DNA of 64,000 bases from positions 124,001 through 188,000 of IMG/VR virus record IMGVR_UViG_3300014720_000001; one strand, given 5' to 3'. A program made the position numbers and the translations under genes. The stretch's first letter is position 1; each line of letters opens with the position of its first letter. The DNA comes from a virus. Under the pieces are notes generated by a model, which saw only the letters and a list, made by a program, of their open reading frames with translations, did not search any database and was not told where the DNA came from. Of this stretch, positions 17,915-26,034 are shown piece after piece.

Positions 17915-18555
17915 CCTTTCGCGGCGGGAGTACGAACTGCGGTGGTACGAGAAACAGACGAAAACAGCTTGTAGATTTCTTCGTGCGTCGAATCAACCGG
18001 CGAATCAGCGTTGATGTGATGCACGATGCTGGCGTGCGGCCGGTAAAGCGCGTGCGTCTTGTACGCCGCCCGCATCCGATGCTGGTCTTCGATGCACCGG
18101 CGCTCGTAACGATCTGGCCGGGTATGGCCGACTGGGCGCCGCTGGCGGACGTTCTCAGGCGCTATGTCCATAAGAAAAAGAATGTCCGGGCAGAGATACG
18201 ACGTCTCTCGGAAGATGTTGATGATCAGGTCAGTCGATATGTTATTTATTTCGCCCTGATACACCAGCGTTGATAGCAACCAGCGATCACAGATCACGAC
18301 ATGATCTTCGGCGAGTAGCTGCTGGATATGCGCGGACAGCTCAGCCCGCGCGGCCGAGAAAAGCAGCATTTGCGCTGCCGGAGAAATAGGCGCGTCATTG
18401 TGCAGCAAGATCTGCCGAATGGCGGTGCCGATGCTCGTCGTGCCCGGGTCAGCCACAATTGTCGCGGTTATACCTTCTTTGTTTAACCGCTGTGACAACA
18501 TGCGCGCCTGCGTTGTTTTGCCGGCGCCATCGATTCCTTCGAAGCAGACGAACAC
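17905..18555 (-). CDS. tmk: Thymidylate kinase
   Basis: 216 residues, normal length for the family. It would phosphorylate dTMP to dTDP with ATP, supplying dTTP for phage replication. The P-loop GIDGAGKTTQ is at residues 7-16, the DRW motif with a following STLVYQG at 90-101, and a LID-like basic segment (VRQRRPVGHTRPDRYERR) near 140. The usual REPGGT dTMP-binding motif appears as ADPGTT (residues 35-40), losing the Glu and one Gly; this may change nucleotide preference or reflect divergence. It lies beside the HD hydrolase gene. Confidence 0.93.
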   Translation of the reverse strand: MFVCFEGIDGAGKTTQARMLSQRLNKEGITATIVADPGTTSIGTAIRQILLHNDAPISPAAQMLLFSAARAELSAHIQQLLAEDHVVICDRWLLSTLVYQGEINNISTDLIINIFRETSYLCPDILFLMDIAPENVRQRRPVGHTRPDRYERRCIEDQHRMRAAYKTHALYRPHASIVHHINADSPVDSTHEEIYKLFSSVSRTTAVRTPAAKGCA

Positions 18556-18569
18556 TGGAGTCCTTTCGT

Positions 18570-18887
18570 TTAGCGGCCGGTGATCTGAAAGCTGGGCGCG
18601 TCGCCAGTGATCGGCTTGGTGATTTTGCTTTGCGTGCCGGTGATGTTGACAGTCTCACCGGGAACAGGAATGACGAGTTCCGCGGGCGGCTCGAACAGCA
18701 GCATTTCGCGACCGTCGGCAAAACGCAGCGCCAGTCCGTTCGGTGTGTGGCCGACGCCGACTACGCCTTTTGTTGCCAGCCATGTTGCCGCGTATTCACA
18801 AAACGCGCGCAGCTGATCGGTAACCAGCTCAGACTTTTTTGCTGTAAAGTCGTCAAGGATGTTATTCAACACTTCGCTTGCGGGCAT
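18570..18887 (-). CDS. Unknown 105-residue protein
   Basis: ATG 18887 has a perfect GGAGG six bases upstream, inside the 3' end of the HD hydrolase gene, which it overlaps by 26 bases; longer in-frame starts lack support. Residues 1-35 form a helix (MPASEVLNNILDDFTAKKSE). The rest is beta-rich (GVGHTPNGLALRFADGREML, LVIPVPGETVNITGTQSK). Not recognised. It may work with the HD protein, to which it is translationally coupled. Confidence 0.75.
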   Translation of the reverse strand: MPASEVLNNILDDFTAKKSELVTDQLRAFCEYAATWLATKGVVGVGHTPNGLALRFADGREMLLFEPPAELVIPVPGETVNITGTQSKITKPITGDAPSFQITGR

Positions 18888-19614
18888 AACGAACCTCCTT
18901 CTTCTTTTTTGTTGGCGCCGATTCTTTTTCAGCGGCAGCGGCGCGTTCTCGTATCCCGGTTGTATGTTGCGCCACGAGTTTGTCAAGTTTCGCCTTATGC
19001 CGACATTCTTTGATTGCGCGGCTGACGTCACCCAACAGATTACGGGCAGCGTGCGAGAACAAGCGCAAAACATAAAAGCGCTCGGTGGCGCGCAGCGCGA
19101 GTAAATCACCGTCAAGCTGGGTAAGCAGTTTTTTGGCTTTTGGAATAGCCGTGGTGCCTCTGGCGTTGACCAGCGTCATAATATCGCGGGCCGTGCAAAT
19201 GATGTCCGCGAGCACAATGATCTGCGCGCCTACTGGGCTACCGCTGACACGCCCCCGAAACTCCATATCGCGTTTTGTCTCAACCATGCGGAAATCGCGG
19301 CTAATGTCGGCAACCATGGCAGCGACCTGAACCGTCGAAATTTCGGCAATATTCTCAAACGCGCAGGCGCTCACGTTCAGCACGTCATGGAGCAAAGCGC
19401 CCTGAATGATGGCCGAAATGCTTTCTTTGCTGTCGTCCGGAAGATAATCGGCGCGTACGTCCTGATACAACTTGTGCGCAATCGTCTCCGCCTGCTGGGC
19501 CACCTGTTTACTGTGCGCGATTAACTCTACGCCAACAGCAGTGTGCAGATCGCGGTAGTGCTGCGCGGCAAATGTCAGTATGTGCTGCAACGGCGACTCA
19601 ATTGGTTTTTTCAT
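18862..19614 (-). CDS. HD-domain hydrolase resembling MESH1/SpoT (p)ppGpp hydrolases
   Basis: 250 residues. The first 155 follow the order of the RelA/SpoT-MESH1 hydrolase domain: H34 in HSKQVAQQAETIA, H76-D77 in GALLHDVL, a VAAMVADISRDF helix, then SPVGAQIIVLADIICTARDI with D137, matching the family's GAKLVKLADKLYNLRDL-type helix. The metal-binding H...HD...D set is present, but the Glu-Asp pair that normally follows HD (HDxxED) and the Asn after the last Asp are absent. The C-terminal 90 residues are basic and helical (KKKKEVRYARKRS). It may hydrolyse an alarmone-like nucleotide or only bind one. GGAGATGCA precedes the ATG. Confidence 0.8.
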   Translation of the reverse strand: MKKPIESPLQHILTFAAQHYRDLHTAVGVELIAHSKQVAQQAETIAHKLYQDVRADYLPDDSKESISAIIQGALLHDVLNVSACAFENIAEISTVQVAAMVADISRDFRMVETKRDMEFRGRVSGSPVGAQIIVLADIICTARDIMTLVNARGTTAIPKAKKLLTQLDGDLLALRATERFYVLRLFSHAARNLLGDVSRAIKECRHKAKLDKLVAQHTTGIRERAAAAEKESAPTKKKKEVRYARKRSVE

Positions 19615-19631
19615 TGCATCTCCATGTGCCC

Positions 19632-20675
19632 CTATACAAGTTTAAGTAGTGTTTGCCAGCCAAGATCAAACGACTTACGCCGCGTCGAGAGGTTGTAATT
19701 CACGCGTCGATTTAAGTTATCAATATGGTTTGGCTCCGCAATCAACGCTTGTAAAGTCGTAATCAACTTTTCGTAGTCCGGGGCGGCGTGCGGAACACCG
19801 TTCTCATCGTAGTCTACGCGTGTTTTGACAAGCACGCCGTTTGCGTCTTGATACACGAAGTCAATTTGCGGCGATAGTGCAAAAGACAAAATAGGTGTAC
19901 CGCAGCTAATCGAGGTCAAACCGCAAAAACCGTAGTTGTCGCATTCGGCCGGAAAAAGCGTAAGGTCGTGCGCGGTGTACATAGCCGGTCGTTTGGCCAG
20001 CGGTACGTTGCGCACAACTTTGACGCGGCCGGCTGTCTTGCGCCCGAGCGTCTGAAAAAACTTAGCGACAGACGGCGCAAACCGGCACGACGTAATCGCA
20101 ACCGTGAGCTGTGCGTCCGGCATGCGCTCCAGCAAATAGCCGAGCAGCCCAAGAAACTGCCCGTTTGCGCAGCGAGCATTTCGGTCAAACCACGGTAAAA
20201 ATATCTTTACCTGCCGGCTGTTGACGGTTTTAGTTTTCTTAGTCGCCGGCAAGCCAACGTCAAACGGAATGTAAGTGACGTTTTTAAATTTGTAGACCTT
20301 GTTAAACAATTCGCGCGATTCCGAGTTCATCGCAATCACATGATCGACGCGCTGCATAACTTTGCGAAACGGCCGCGCTAGTTCTTGCCACATCGGCACG
20401 ATAATCGTGCGCACCCCAAACCGGCGCACGTAATTCAACGTGTCAAGCTTCGGCGGCTGCGTCCAAATAATCGTGTGGCAAGTTTTAGCCCACCGCGTAA
20501 AGGGGCACTTTTTCTTGTGCACAACCGCGCGGTCGTACGCGGTGTGCAGCTTCGCCGGGGCTGCATCTGCGTACAGTGAGCACTCGGCGCCCTGTGCGCG
20601 TAAAAAATCGGCCAGACGAATTGCAAAGTATGCTTCGTCGCAGTGGGCGTAATGTGTATAGATACCGATACGCAT
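19632..20675 (-). CDS. GT-B fold glycosyltransferase (GT4-like)
   Basis: 347 residues. The N-terminal Rossmann half opens MRIGIYTHYAHCDEAYFAIR, and the C-terminal half has the nucleotide-sugar-binding signature YTAHDLTLFPAECDNYGF followed by GLTSISCGTPIL, typical of GT4-type retaining enzymes (Glu in the E-x7-E region). It likely transfers a sugar to DNA, protein or a surface glycan. It directly follows the portal gene, three bases after its stop. Acceptor unknown. A phage-encoded modification of virion protein or DNA fits, as does host surface alteration. Confidence 0.85.
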   Translation of the reverse strand: MRIGIYTHYAHCDEAYFAIRLADFLRAQGAECSLYADAAPAKLHTAYDRAVVHKKKCPFTRWAKTCHTIIWTQPPKLDTLNYVRRFGVRTIIVPMWQELARPFRKVMQRVDHVIAMNSESRELFNKVYKFKNVTYIPFDVGLPATKKTKTVNSRQVKIFLPWFDRNARCANGQFLGLLGYLLERMPDAQLTVAITSCRFAPSVAKFFQTLGRKTAGRVKVVRNVPLAKRPAMYTAHDLTLFPAECDNYGFCGLTSISCGTPILSFALSPQIDFVYQDANGVLVKTRVDYDENGVPHAAPDYEKLITTLQALIAEPNHIDNLNRRVNYNLSTRRKSFDLGWQTLLKLV

Positions 20676-20678
20676 TTG

Positions 20679-22598
20679 TCACTGCGCCGGGGCGCCTTGG
20701 CCGTATTGTTGCGCCATAAGCATTGCGCCGCCTTGTGAGCGGGCCTGCTGCCGAATATCGTCGATGATGCTGGTGACGAGCGCGTGCATCGTCGAGTCGG
20801 ACCGCTTGAGCTTGATTAGCTCCGAGTCTTTTACAGACTCAGGCATAGACAGCAGCTGGTTAGCAATAAGCTGCGCTTGCTGCTGTAGATCTTCCGGCGT
20901 GCGCGGTACGTTCGGCGAGTTCTGCCGCTGGGCAAGAAACTGATCGACAGGGCTGGGCGCCTGCCCGGGCATGCCGCCGGCCGGAGCTGCCCCGGGTGCG
21001 CCACCCTGCGGCATCCCTGTTGCTCCGGCACCGGTGTCACCAACACCCGCGGCCATATCGGGCGCTTGACTCATGTCTTTCATCTGCTGCGCCTGCTGCA
21101 TTTCGGCCTGCATGCGCTCCTGCTCTTCCGCGTAGATCTTCTCTTCTTCGAGCATCTGCTTGATTTCGTCGCGGTAGTCCAGACCCACGCTGGAGAGGCC
21201 CGTGCTCTTGCTGATCTGCTGACCCTGCATGAGCTGCAGCTTGGCCATCTGACGGTTGAGATCGTCAGCGTGTGTGACGCGCTGTAACTTGGCGCCCACC
21301 GGCTCCCACGACATAACGCGCGAGACAGACGACACTAACTCGCTTAAAAACAGATTGAGATTGTGCGGGAGGTGACTCCAGTTGGCCTCGAACAGCCGCA
21401 GCGCTGCCGGAGCAGCCTGTAGCGTCAGCGTCCCGTTAAATAGCTCGACGGGCATGCCAATGCACTTCAGTAACGTTTCGAGGCCCTGATCCAATAGGTC
21501 GCGCGGGGCGAGCTGCGAGGCGTCGCCGCCAAGAGCCTGATACTGCACAGGAAACGGCAGGATGTTCCAGCGCGCCGGGTCGGTTCGGCGAGCGCGAATC
21601 ATCGCATTTACGCGCGCCGTAAAGCTCGACAAGTTAATTGAGTGCACCGGGTCTGACGACTGCGCGTCGCCGCCGCGGGGCATGGGCGTGATCACGCGAA
21701 ACGGAATCACGTAATCGAGCGCGACAGCTTCGTTGTAGCGCTTGAGAATCTGGTAGTACCACGCTTCGCGGAAATTCGCGAGTACGCGCGAGATGCCCCA
21801 GCCGCGATTTCGCATGCCGGCCAGCGCGTCTTCTTTCAGGTGAAAGATAATGCCCTTGTCAAATAACAAATTCTGGCCGTTCTTGATCGCTTGGATAACT
21901 TCCCAGCTGGCGCGCTCAAGATGATGAAGATGACCCTGTTTGATCAGCGTGCGATAGTCTTCAGGAATCTTCCATACGTACGAACACTCGCCGGTATAGG
22001 GATCCCACAAGATATCAATTTCGTGCGGACTCCAACGCTTGACTGTAATGTGGCCTGTGTCTCCGCTGCGTCGGTCAACGTGCTTCCACGGACCGACGTA
22101 TTTGCAATTTGGGCAGGTAGCGTGAAACTGAAAGTTCTGCCACGAGAACGCGCAGGCTTCAGAATTCACGACTCGGTCCAGCGGCATTTCAAAGCCGCAG
22201 CGGGCGCAGAACAGATAGCGCCGAAACGGAACGATCAAACTAGTGAAAGAATTACCGTAGGTCATGTAATCCATGCCTACAGTTTTCAATACGTTTTGTA
22301 TGCTGAGCGTGTCGGCAATGAACGTCTGGTATTTATCTTTCTCTTCGCGGCCTGTCTTATTCTCGCCAACGTCGTAAATTTCAACGTCCGTGATGAAGTA
22401 AGACACAACGCGATCAATGGCCTGCCGATACGGGCCATTCGCGTTCATGATGTATTCTGTCCACCGTAGAGCAGTCTGAATGCTCTCCGGCATTGACAGG
22501 CTGGCTACGTCACAGAACGGGTCGGGAAATCGCTCGTCGGCTTGTACGCCGCGGCCGAGCGAGTTGTAACCCATAGAAGCAGCGGGTAAGAGCGTCAC
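20679..22598 (-). CDS. Portal protein with inserted zinc ribbon
   Basis: 639 residues. It should form the dodecameric portal at the capsid vertex through which DNA is packaged. Recognisable parts are a helical N-terminus (ALRWTEYIMNANGPYRQAID), a DYMTYGNSFTSL strand, the WSPHEIDILWDPYTG wing region, FREAWYYQILKRYNEA near the stem, and a late VELFNGTLTLQAAPAALRLFE helix. Two Cys pairs, CARC at 131-134 and CPNC at 162-165, form an unusual zinc ribbon insertion. The last 150 residues are low-complexity, rich in Gln, Gly, Pro and Met. Terminase and capsid genes are not in this window. Confidence 0.88.
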   Translation of the reverse strand: MTLLPAASMGYNSLGRGVQADERFPDPFCDVASLSMPESIQTALRWTEYIMNANGPYRQAIDRVVSYFITDVEIYDVGENKTGREEKDKYQTFIADTLSIQNVLKTVGMDYMTYGNSFTSLIVPFRRYLFCARCGFEMPLDRVVNSEACAFSWQNFQFHATCPNCKYVGPWKHVDRRSGDTGHITVKRWSPHEIDILWDPYTGECSYVWKIPEDYRTLIKQGHLHHLERASWEVIQAIKNGQNLLFDKGIIFHLKEDALAGMRNRGWGISRVLANFREAWYYQILKRYNEAVALDYVIPFRVITPMPRGGDAQSSDPVHSINLSSFTARVNAMIRARRTDPARWNILPFPVQYQALGGDASQLAPRDLLDQGLETLLKCIGMPVELFNGTLTLQAAPAALRLFEANWSHLPHNLNLFLSELVSSVSRVMSWEPVGAKLQRVTHADDLNRQMAKLQLMQGQQISKSTGLSSVGLDYRDEIKQMLEEEKIYAEEQERMQAEMQQAQQMKDMSQAPDMAAGVGDTGAGATGMPQGGAPGAAPAGGMPGQAPSPVDQFLAQRQNSPNVPRTPEDLQQQAQLIANQLLSMPESVKDSELIKLKRSDSTMHALVTSIIDDIRQQARSQGGAMLMAQQYGQGAPAQ

Positions 22599-22610
22599 AG
22601 GCGCCTCGTG

Positions 22611-22760
22611 CTATTTAGCAGTATTTTGAACAGTGTCAGCCGCGCGTTTGCGGAAGTCACTATCAAGCGCCTGAACCTGCGCTTTCTTTTCAGCAGGCTG
22701 CGGGGCGTCCTCGTGTTCGGGAGGTGTGACGCCGGCTTTTATAACTCCACACTTTTCCAT
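22611..22760 (-). CDS. Small portal-adjacent protein (49 aa)
   Basis: Starts MEKCGVIKAGVTPPEHEDAP and ends in a charged helix (DSDFRKRAADTVQNTAK). GAGG lies nine bases upstream of ATG 22760. The MxxCGxxxxGxTPPE start recurs in tiny proteins near portal genes in several phages, from memory. It sits between the portal gene (12 bases downstream) and the 307-residue gene upstream. Function unknown. Confidence 0.7.
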   Translation of the reverse strand: MEKCGVIKAGVTPPEHEDAPQPAEKKAQVQALDSDFRKRAADTVQNTAK

Positions 22761-22763
22761 GGT

Positions 22764-23687
22764 TTAAGCCTCGTCGTAATTTGCGCGAATAGCACGCTCA
22801 ACGAGTAAAACACAGTACTCGCGGTTATCATAAACATACTGAAATCCCGTCGTATGAACAAGGTATAGTCGGCGGTCGTCACTGATTTGTACAGCCCACG
22901 GACGCTGATATGGATCGTTTGACGGCGGAAACCAGCGCGCGGCATTTTGTTCAAAACGCAGGTCGTAAATTAACACGATGAAACCGGCCTCCTCGATACT
23001 GTCCGGGGAGACCTGCGCAACTGACACAATTACGTCGTGAAAAAACGCCGGAACTGTGCCAATTCCCTCTTTTTCAAAGTACAGCAGTTTTTGCGGCGGC
23101 CCGGCTTTGTGTGCGGTCGCTGCGGCTGTCGGTACCGGATTGTTGGACTGCTTTTTTAACCCAAACGCGGCCATCGGACTGTAATTGCGGTCGATCTTTT
23201 CAATGGGCGGCATGGCCGGCGGCGGATCTAACTCAGCCATCATGTCAGCCACCATTTGCTCCTCGTCGTCCTGCGTTTCAAGCGGCAGTGGCGTTGTTGC
23301 AGGCACGGGCTTTTTCGCACGCACAACAGGTACACGCTGCACGCCAGCTTTTTCCATTTTCGACAGCTCTTCAAAAACCATCGCTGCTCTCTCCCTGATG
23401 GAATTAATATCATTACCGACTATAGCCGCTTGCGCTGTTGCAATGGCCTGTTCGACGGCTGGGCCGGTCATCTGATCCAAGGTAAGCCCGCCGACGTTTG
23501 CGCCGTTCGGATCTACAACATTGATTTTGATCTTTGTGCGGTCGTGCGGGTTGAAATTAATCGGAATACCGCCGGGCGTCGCGGGGGCTACAATCACGCC
23601 CTTAAGCCCCTTGCTGCCGCGCATGACGTCAAGCATCGTGCGCCCGTTTTCCATGCGCTCACTCGCCGGATCGCGATAGTCAGCCAT
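22764..23687 (-). CDS. Unknown structural-region protein
   Basis: 307 residues starting MADYRDPASERMENGRTMLD. The N-terminal 110 residues are mixed with an Ala-rich helix (AVEQAIATAQAAIVGND). The middle is a Pro/Ala/Glu-rich linker (RAKKPVPATTPLPLE). The C-terminal 100 residues form a compact beta domain (GTVPAFFHDVIVSVAQ, GFIVLIYDLRF, RLYLVHTTGFQYVYDNREY). It lies directly after a strong terminator yet has only a GGAG site and no promoter between, and it precedes the portal gene. Function not recognised. Confidence 0.8.
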   Translation of the reverse strand: MADYRDPASERMENGRTMLDVMRGSKGLKGVIVAPATPGGIPINFNPHDRTKIKINVVDPNGANVGGLTLDQMTGPAVEQAIATAQAAIVGNDINSIRERAAMVFEELSKMEKAGVQRVPVVRAKKPVPATTPLPLETQDDEEQMVADMMAELDPPPAMPPIEKIDRNYSPMAAFGLKKQSNNPVPTAAATAHKAGPPQKLLYFEKEGIGTVPAFFHDVIVSVAQVSPDSIEEAGFIVLIYDLRFEQNAARWFPPSNDPYQRPWAVQISDDRRLYLVHTTGFQYVYDNREYCVLLVERAIRANYDEA

Positions 23688-23703
23688 AAAAGCTCCAATA
23701 GCT

Positions 23704-23747
23704 AAAAAAAGGGGGCAACGAGAGGCCGAAGCCTAAACGTTGCCCCC
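23704..23747 (-). terminator. Rho-independent terminator
   Basis: On the minus strand a GGGGGCAACG arm (23738-23747) pairs perfectly with CGTTGCCCCC (23711-23720), with an inner AGGC/GCCT pairing around a TTCG loop, followed by seven T (23704-23710). It begins within the last codons of the 95-residue gene and ends just before the SD of the next gene. It is a textbook intrinsic terminator on the minus strand only; there is no T-run on the plus strand. Confidence 0.92.
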
Positions 23748-24020
23748 GAAAGATTCTGAACTCAACTCGGGGCATACCGCGTACAGCTGCGTTTTCGGGA
23801 TATGAAAATACAGCCGGCCAAGGGGTACCCCGCCGCCGCACACTAGTTTGACGTGCTCTTCTGTGGGCAGTACTTCTGCTAGTACTTTGCCCGAGAGGAG
23901 CTGCGCTACCACTAAACCTGTTGCATTGTCGTCCGGAAAGAACGGCAACGTACACGGCGTGTCGTCGATGTTTAACAACCACGCCAACGCCGAATCTTCA
24001 GGTTTAATAAAGTAACGCAT
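23733..24020 (-). CDS. Unknown 95-residue protein
   Basis: Starts MRYFIKPEDSALAWLLNIDD and ends in the upstream arm of the terminator, so its last codons (GGNV) form part of the hairpin. It is a beta-rich small domain with TPCTLPFFPDDNATGL and VCGGGVPLGRLYFHI. It is the last gene of the long transcription unit from the right. Not recognised. Confidence 0.75.
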   Translation of the reverse strand: MRYFIKPEDSALAWLLNIDDTPCTLPFFPDDNATGLVVAQLLSGKVLAEVLPTEEHVKLVCGGGVPLGRLYFHIPKTQLYAVCPELSSESFGGNV

Positions 24021-24036
24021 GTCAACTAGCTACGGC

Positions 24037-25272
24037 TCAATGCGCAATGCGCATACGAACACTTTCCGAGCACTCAACTGCTACCGCCGAATCATCGTGC
24101 TCCGCCGGCCGGTAATTCGACCGCTTCGGAACAAAGTCGACTGGCGCCAACAGTTCGCCGCGGTAAGGGAACGGCGTGTTTTGCCACTCCTCTACCCAGT
24201 TAACCTGAATCGCGCTGAGGCGACTCAGCACTAAAGGTTTACCCGGGTTTACCGCCGCTGTAAATAGCTCCTCATCGGTCGCTTCGCGCTGCGCCCGCTT
24301 TGGAGCCTGCATCCGCAAATACGTCGCGGCTGCTGACGGCATCTGATCAATCGCCGTCTTGACATCAATTTTCACTTCCAGCGGCTGCTCCGGTGACAAC
24401 AGCGCGTCACACATCTCGCTTTCGGTCGGCTTGATATCGCCAACCTCGGCGTACATTCCGCTGAGAATGTCATCCAGAATCCACTGCGGCATCCCTTCAG
24501 CCGTCTCCAGCCCGTGCCGGGCCAGAATCTTGCCGGCCGGATTGGGTAGCGACACGGTCATATCGCTAACCGAACCAAAGGGATTCCTATCTATCGCGCC
24601 CAACACAGGCGAAAAGTCTTCAATCGCAGCGTCGTGCCTGATTGCCTTGGTTACGTCCTTTGCCGATTCTTTGGCAAGCGCAGCAACGTTAATGTAACTT
24701 TTGTTGCCGAACTCCTTAACCATGCTGTCGCGCAGCTTTCGGCGATACGTTTCAACCAGCTCGGCCGGGGCGTTCTGGACGGCCAGCGCAGTCAACTTAT
24801 CTTCGTCGATCTGCATGTGGTTACGTACCGGAACATAAACCGTCGGCCATCGGCACGGGTCGAACGCCATCGGTTCGCCCCGTCTGTCGCTGTAACCGTA
24901 GTTGCAGATGTTGTGCAACATGTCACAGCCACGCTTCGCATTGAGCTTGTGCTTGTAGTTACGTTTATTCAGCTGCGGCCCAAAGCCCTCGTACGAAATG
25001 GGCGCACGGAAGTCCCACTTGCCTAGGGTTTCAAGCCACACACGACCAGACCTGTCAGCCAGCGCCATCACTGCAGACAACGTAAGCCCGGCGTGCTGCG
25101 TAACTTCGAGCACTAACGCAGACGGACGAACACTATCACCAAATCGACGAGTCGGCGAATCGAATTTCTTACCCTCACCGGCTAGCCAGCTGACCGCTAC
25201 GAGTCCTTCGCAACGGCCGGCGACGCGATCGAACGCCGCGATAATGTCCATCTGTGTTTTCGCAATATTCAC
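24037..25272 (-). CDS. Unknown 411-residue protein
   Basis: GTG 25272 is preferred because AAAGGAG lies six bases upstream; a TTG 48 bases further out has no SD. Motifs visible are DIIAAFDRVAGRCEGLVAVS, WDFRAPISYEGFGPQLNKRN, KRGCDMLHNICNYGY, CRWPTVYVPVRNHM and, near the C-terminus, RLSAIQVNWVEEWQNT. Two CxxxC-like pairs (GCDMLHNIC, DPC) are isolated. No enzyme motif is recognised. The start lies 98 bases inside the 3' end of the preceding gene. Confidence 0.78.
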   Translation of the reverse strand: MNIAKTQMDIIAAFDRVAGRCEGLVAVSWLAGEGKKFDSPTRRFGDSVRPSALVLEVTQHAGLTLSAVMALADRSGRVWLETLGKWDFRAPISYEGFGPQLNKRNYKHKLNAKRGCDMLHNICNYGYSDRRGEPMAFDPCRWPTVYVPVRNHMQIDEDKLTALAVQNAPAELVETYRRKLRDSMVKEFGNKSYINVAALAKESAKDVTKAIRHDAAIEDFSPVLGAIDRNPFGSVSDMTVSLPNPAGKILARHGLETAEGMPQWILDDILSGMYAEVGDIKPTESEMCDALLSPEQPLEVKIDVKTAIDQMPSAAATYLRMQAPKRAQREATDEELFTAAVNPGKPLVLSRLSAIQVNWVEEWQNTPFPYRGELLAPVDFVPKRSNYRPAEHDDSAVAVECSESVRMRIAH

Positions 25273-25480
25273 TGCTAACTCCTTTTCTTGAAATACCATC
25301 CCTGTCGGATTGAGTTCCAAAGTGTTTCGACGAATATAAGGCCCACTCGTTCGGCGTTACGACAATTTCTTCGTAGTCCCCATCGGAAGTCTTGTCATAA
25401 AACTGAATAAGTGTGCGAGTTACATCTAAAACTTCTTGCCTGCGAACAGGCCGTCCTTGGAATCTCACAACGTTACGCAA
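25175..25480 (-). CDS. Unknown small protein with overlapping tail
   Basis: Up to 101 residues from TTG 25480 (AGGGGG eight bases upstream); a GTG four codons later is an alternative. The first 55 residues look coding (FQGRPVRRQEVLDVTRTLIQ, SDGDYEEIVVTPNEWALY). The last 33 overlap the next gene and are Arg-rich (RGVRSRRRPLRRTRSG), as expected of an out-of-frame tail. The reading frame is open, but the functional C-terminus could be shorter in practice. Not recognised. Confidence 0.5.
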   Translation of the reverse strand: MRNVVRFQGRPVRRQEVLDVTRTLIQFYDKTSDGDYEEIVVTPNEWALYSSKHFGTQSDRDGISRKGVSSEYCENTDGHYRGVRSRRRPLRRTRSGQLASR

Positions 25481-25586
25481 ACATCAGTCCCCCTTACAGC
25501 GCTATAGCTGCAGTTATTAATGCGGTCCGCGCTAAACGATAAAGCGCAGTACAATAAATATGCCAGCTTATGCCGAAAAATTTAGT

Positions 25587-26033
25587 TCAGCTGTCGGGGT
25601 CTGGCAGCACGCCGTCGAAGACGTTTAAAGAGCCGTCGTCTTCGTCAGAGAAGAAGTCGCCCGAGTTTACAGACGACTTTGACGCGGTTGGCGATTTGAT
25701 TTCTGGCGGCGCTTCTAGATGAATCGGATCAAGGCCGAGATAGCCTGTGTCATCTGGCTCTAGCTCGTCCTGCTTGATATCAAAAAGCGGAAGGTTGCCC
25801 CACGGCGTAAGAAGGTGTCGAAACGGCGGTTTAGATATCGCCAGCCGCGTGCCGGCAAAACTGAACACGCTCACATCACGATCGACTAGCTCTTTCAATC
25901 GCGCTGTTAGCTTTTCAAGGGTGTCAAACTCTTCAACCTTAAACTCGCCGTCAGCCGTGAGCATAGCCGCGTAATAACGCTGCGTCTCGATGGGGTTCGG
26001 CTTATCGGCTTCGGGCTGCGGTTGTTCAGTCAT
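25587..26033 (-). CDS. Unknown acidic protein
   Basis: 148 residues from ATG 26033 (MTEQPQPEADKPNPIE), which begins one base after the upstream stop with GAGAT as SD. A central segment, LTARLKELVDRDVSVFSFAG then TRLAISKPPFRHLLTPWGNL, looks like a small alpha/beta domain. The C-terminal third is acidic (DELEPDDTGYLGLDP, DFFSDEDDGSLNVFDG). Not recognised. Confidence 0.72.
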   Translation of the reverse strand: MTEQPQPEADKPNPIETQRYYAAMLTADGEFKVEEFDTLEKLTARLKELVDRDVSVFSFAGTRLAISKPPFRHLLTPWGNLPLFDIKQDELEPDDTGYLGLDPIHLEAPPEIKSPTASKSSVNSGDFFSDEDDGSLNVFDGVLPDPDS

Positions 26034-26034
26034 G

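Noticed and set aside
25481-25586. Promoter between 25.5 and 25.6 kb
   Set aside because: AT-rich with TATA-like pieces, but no -35/-10 pair at acceptable spacing was found; treated as ordinary intergenic DNA.
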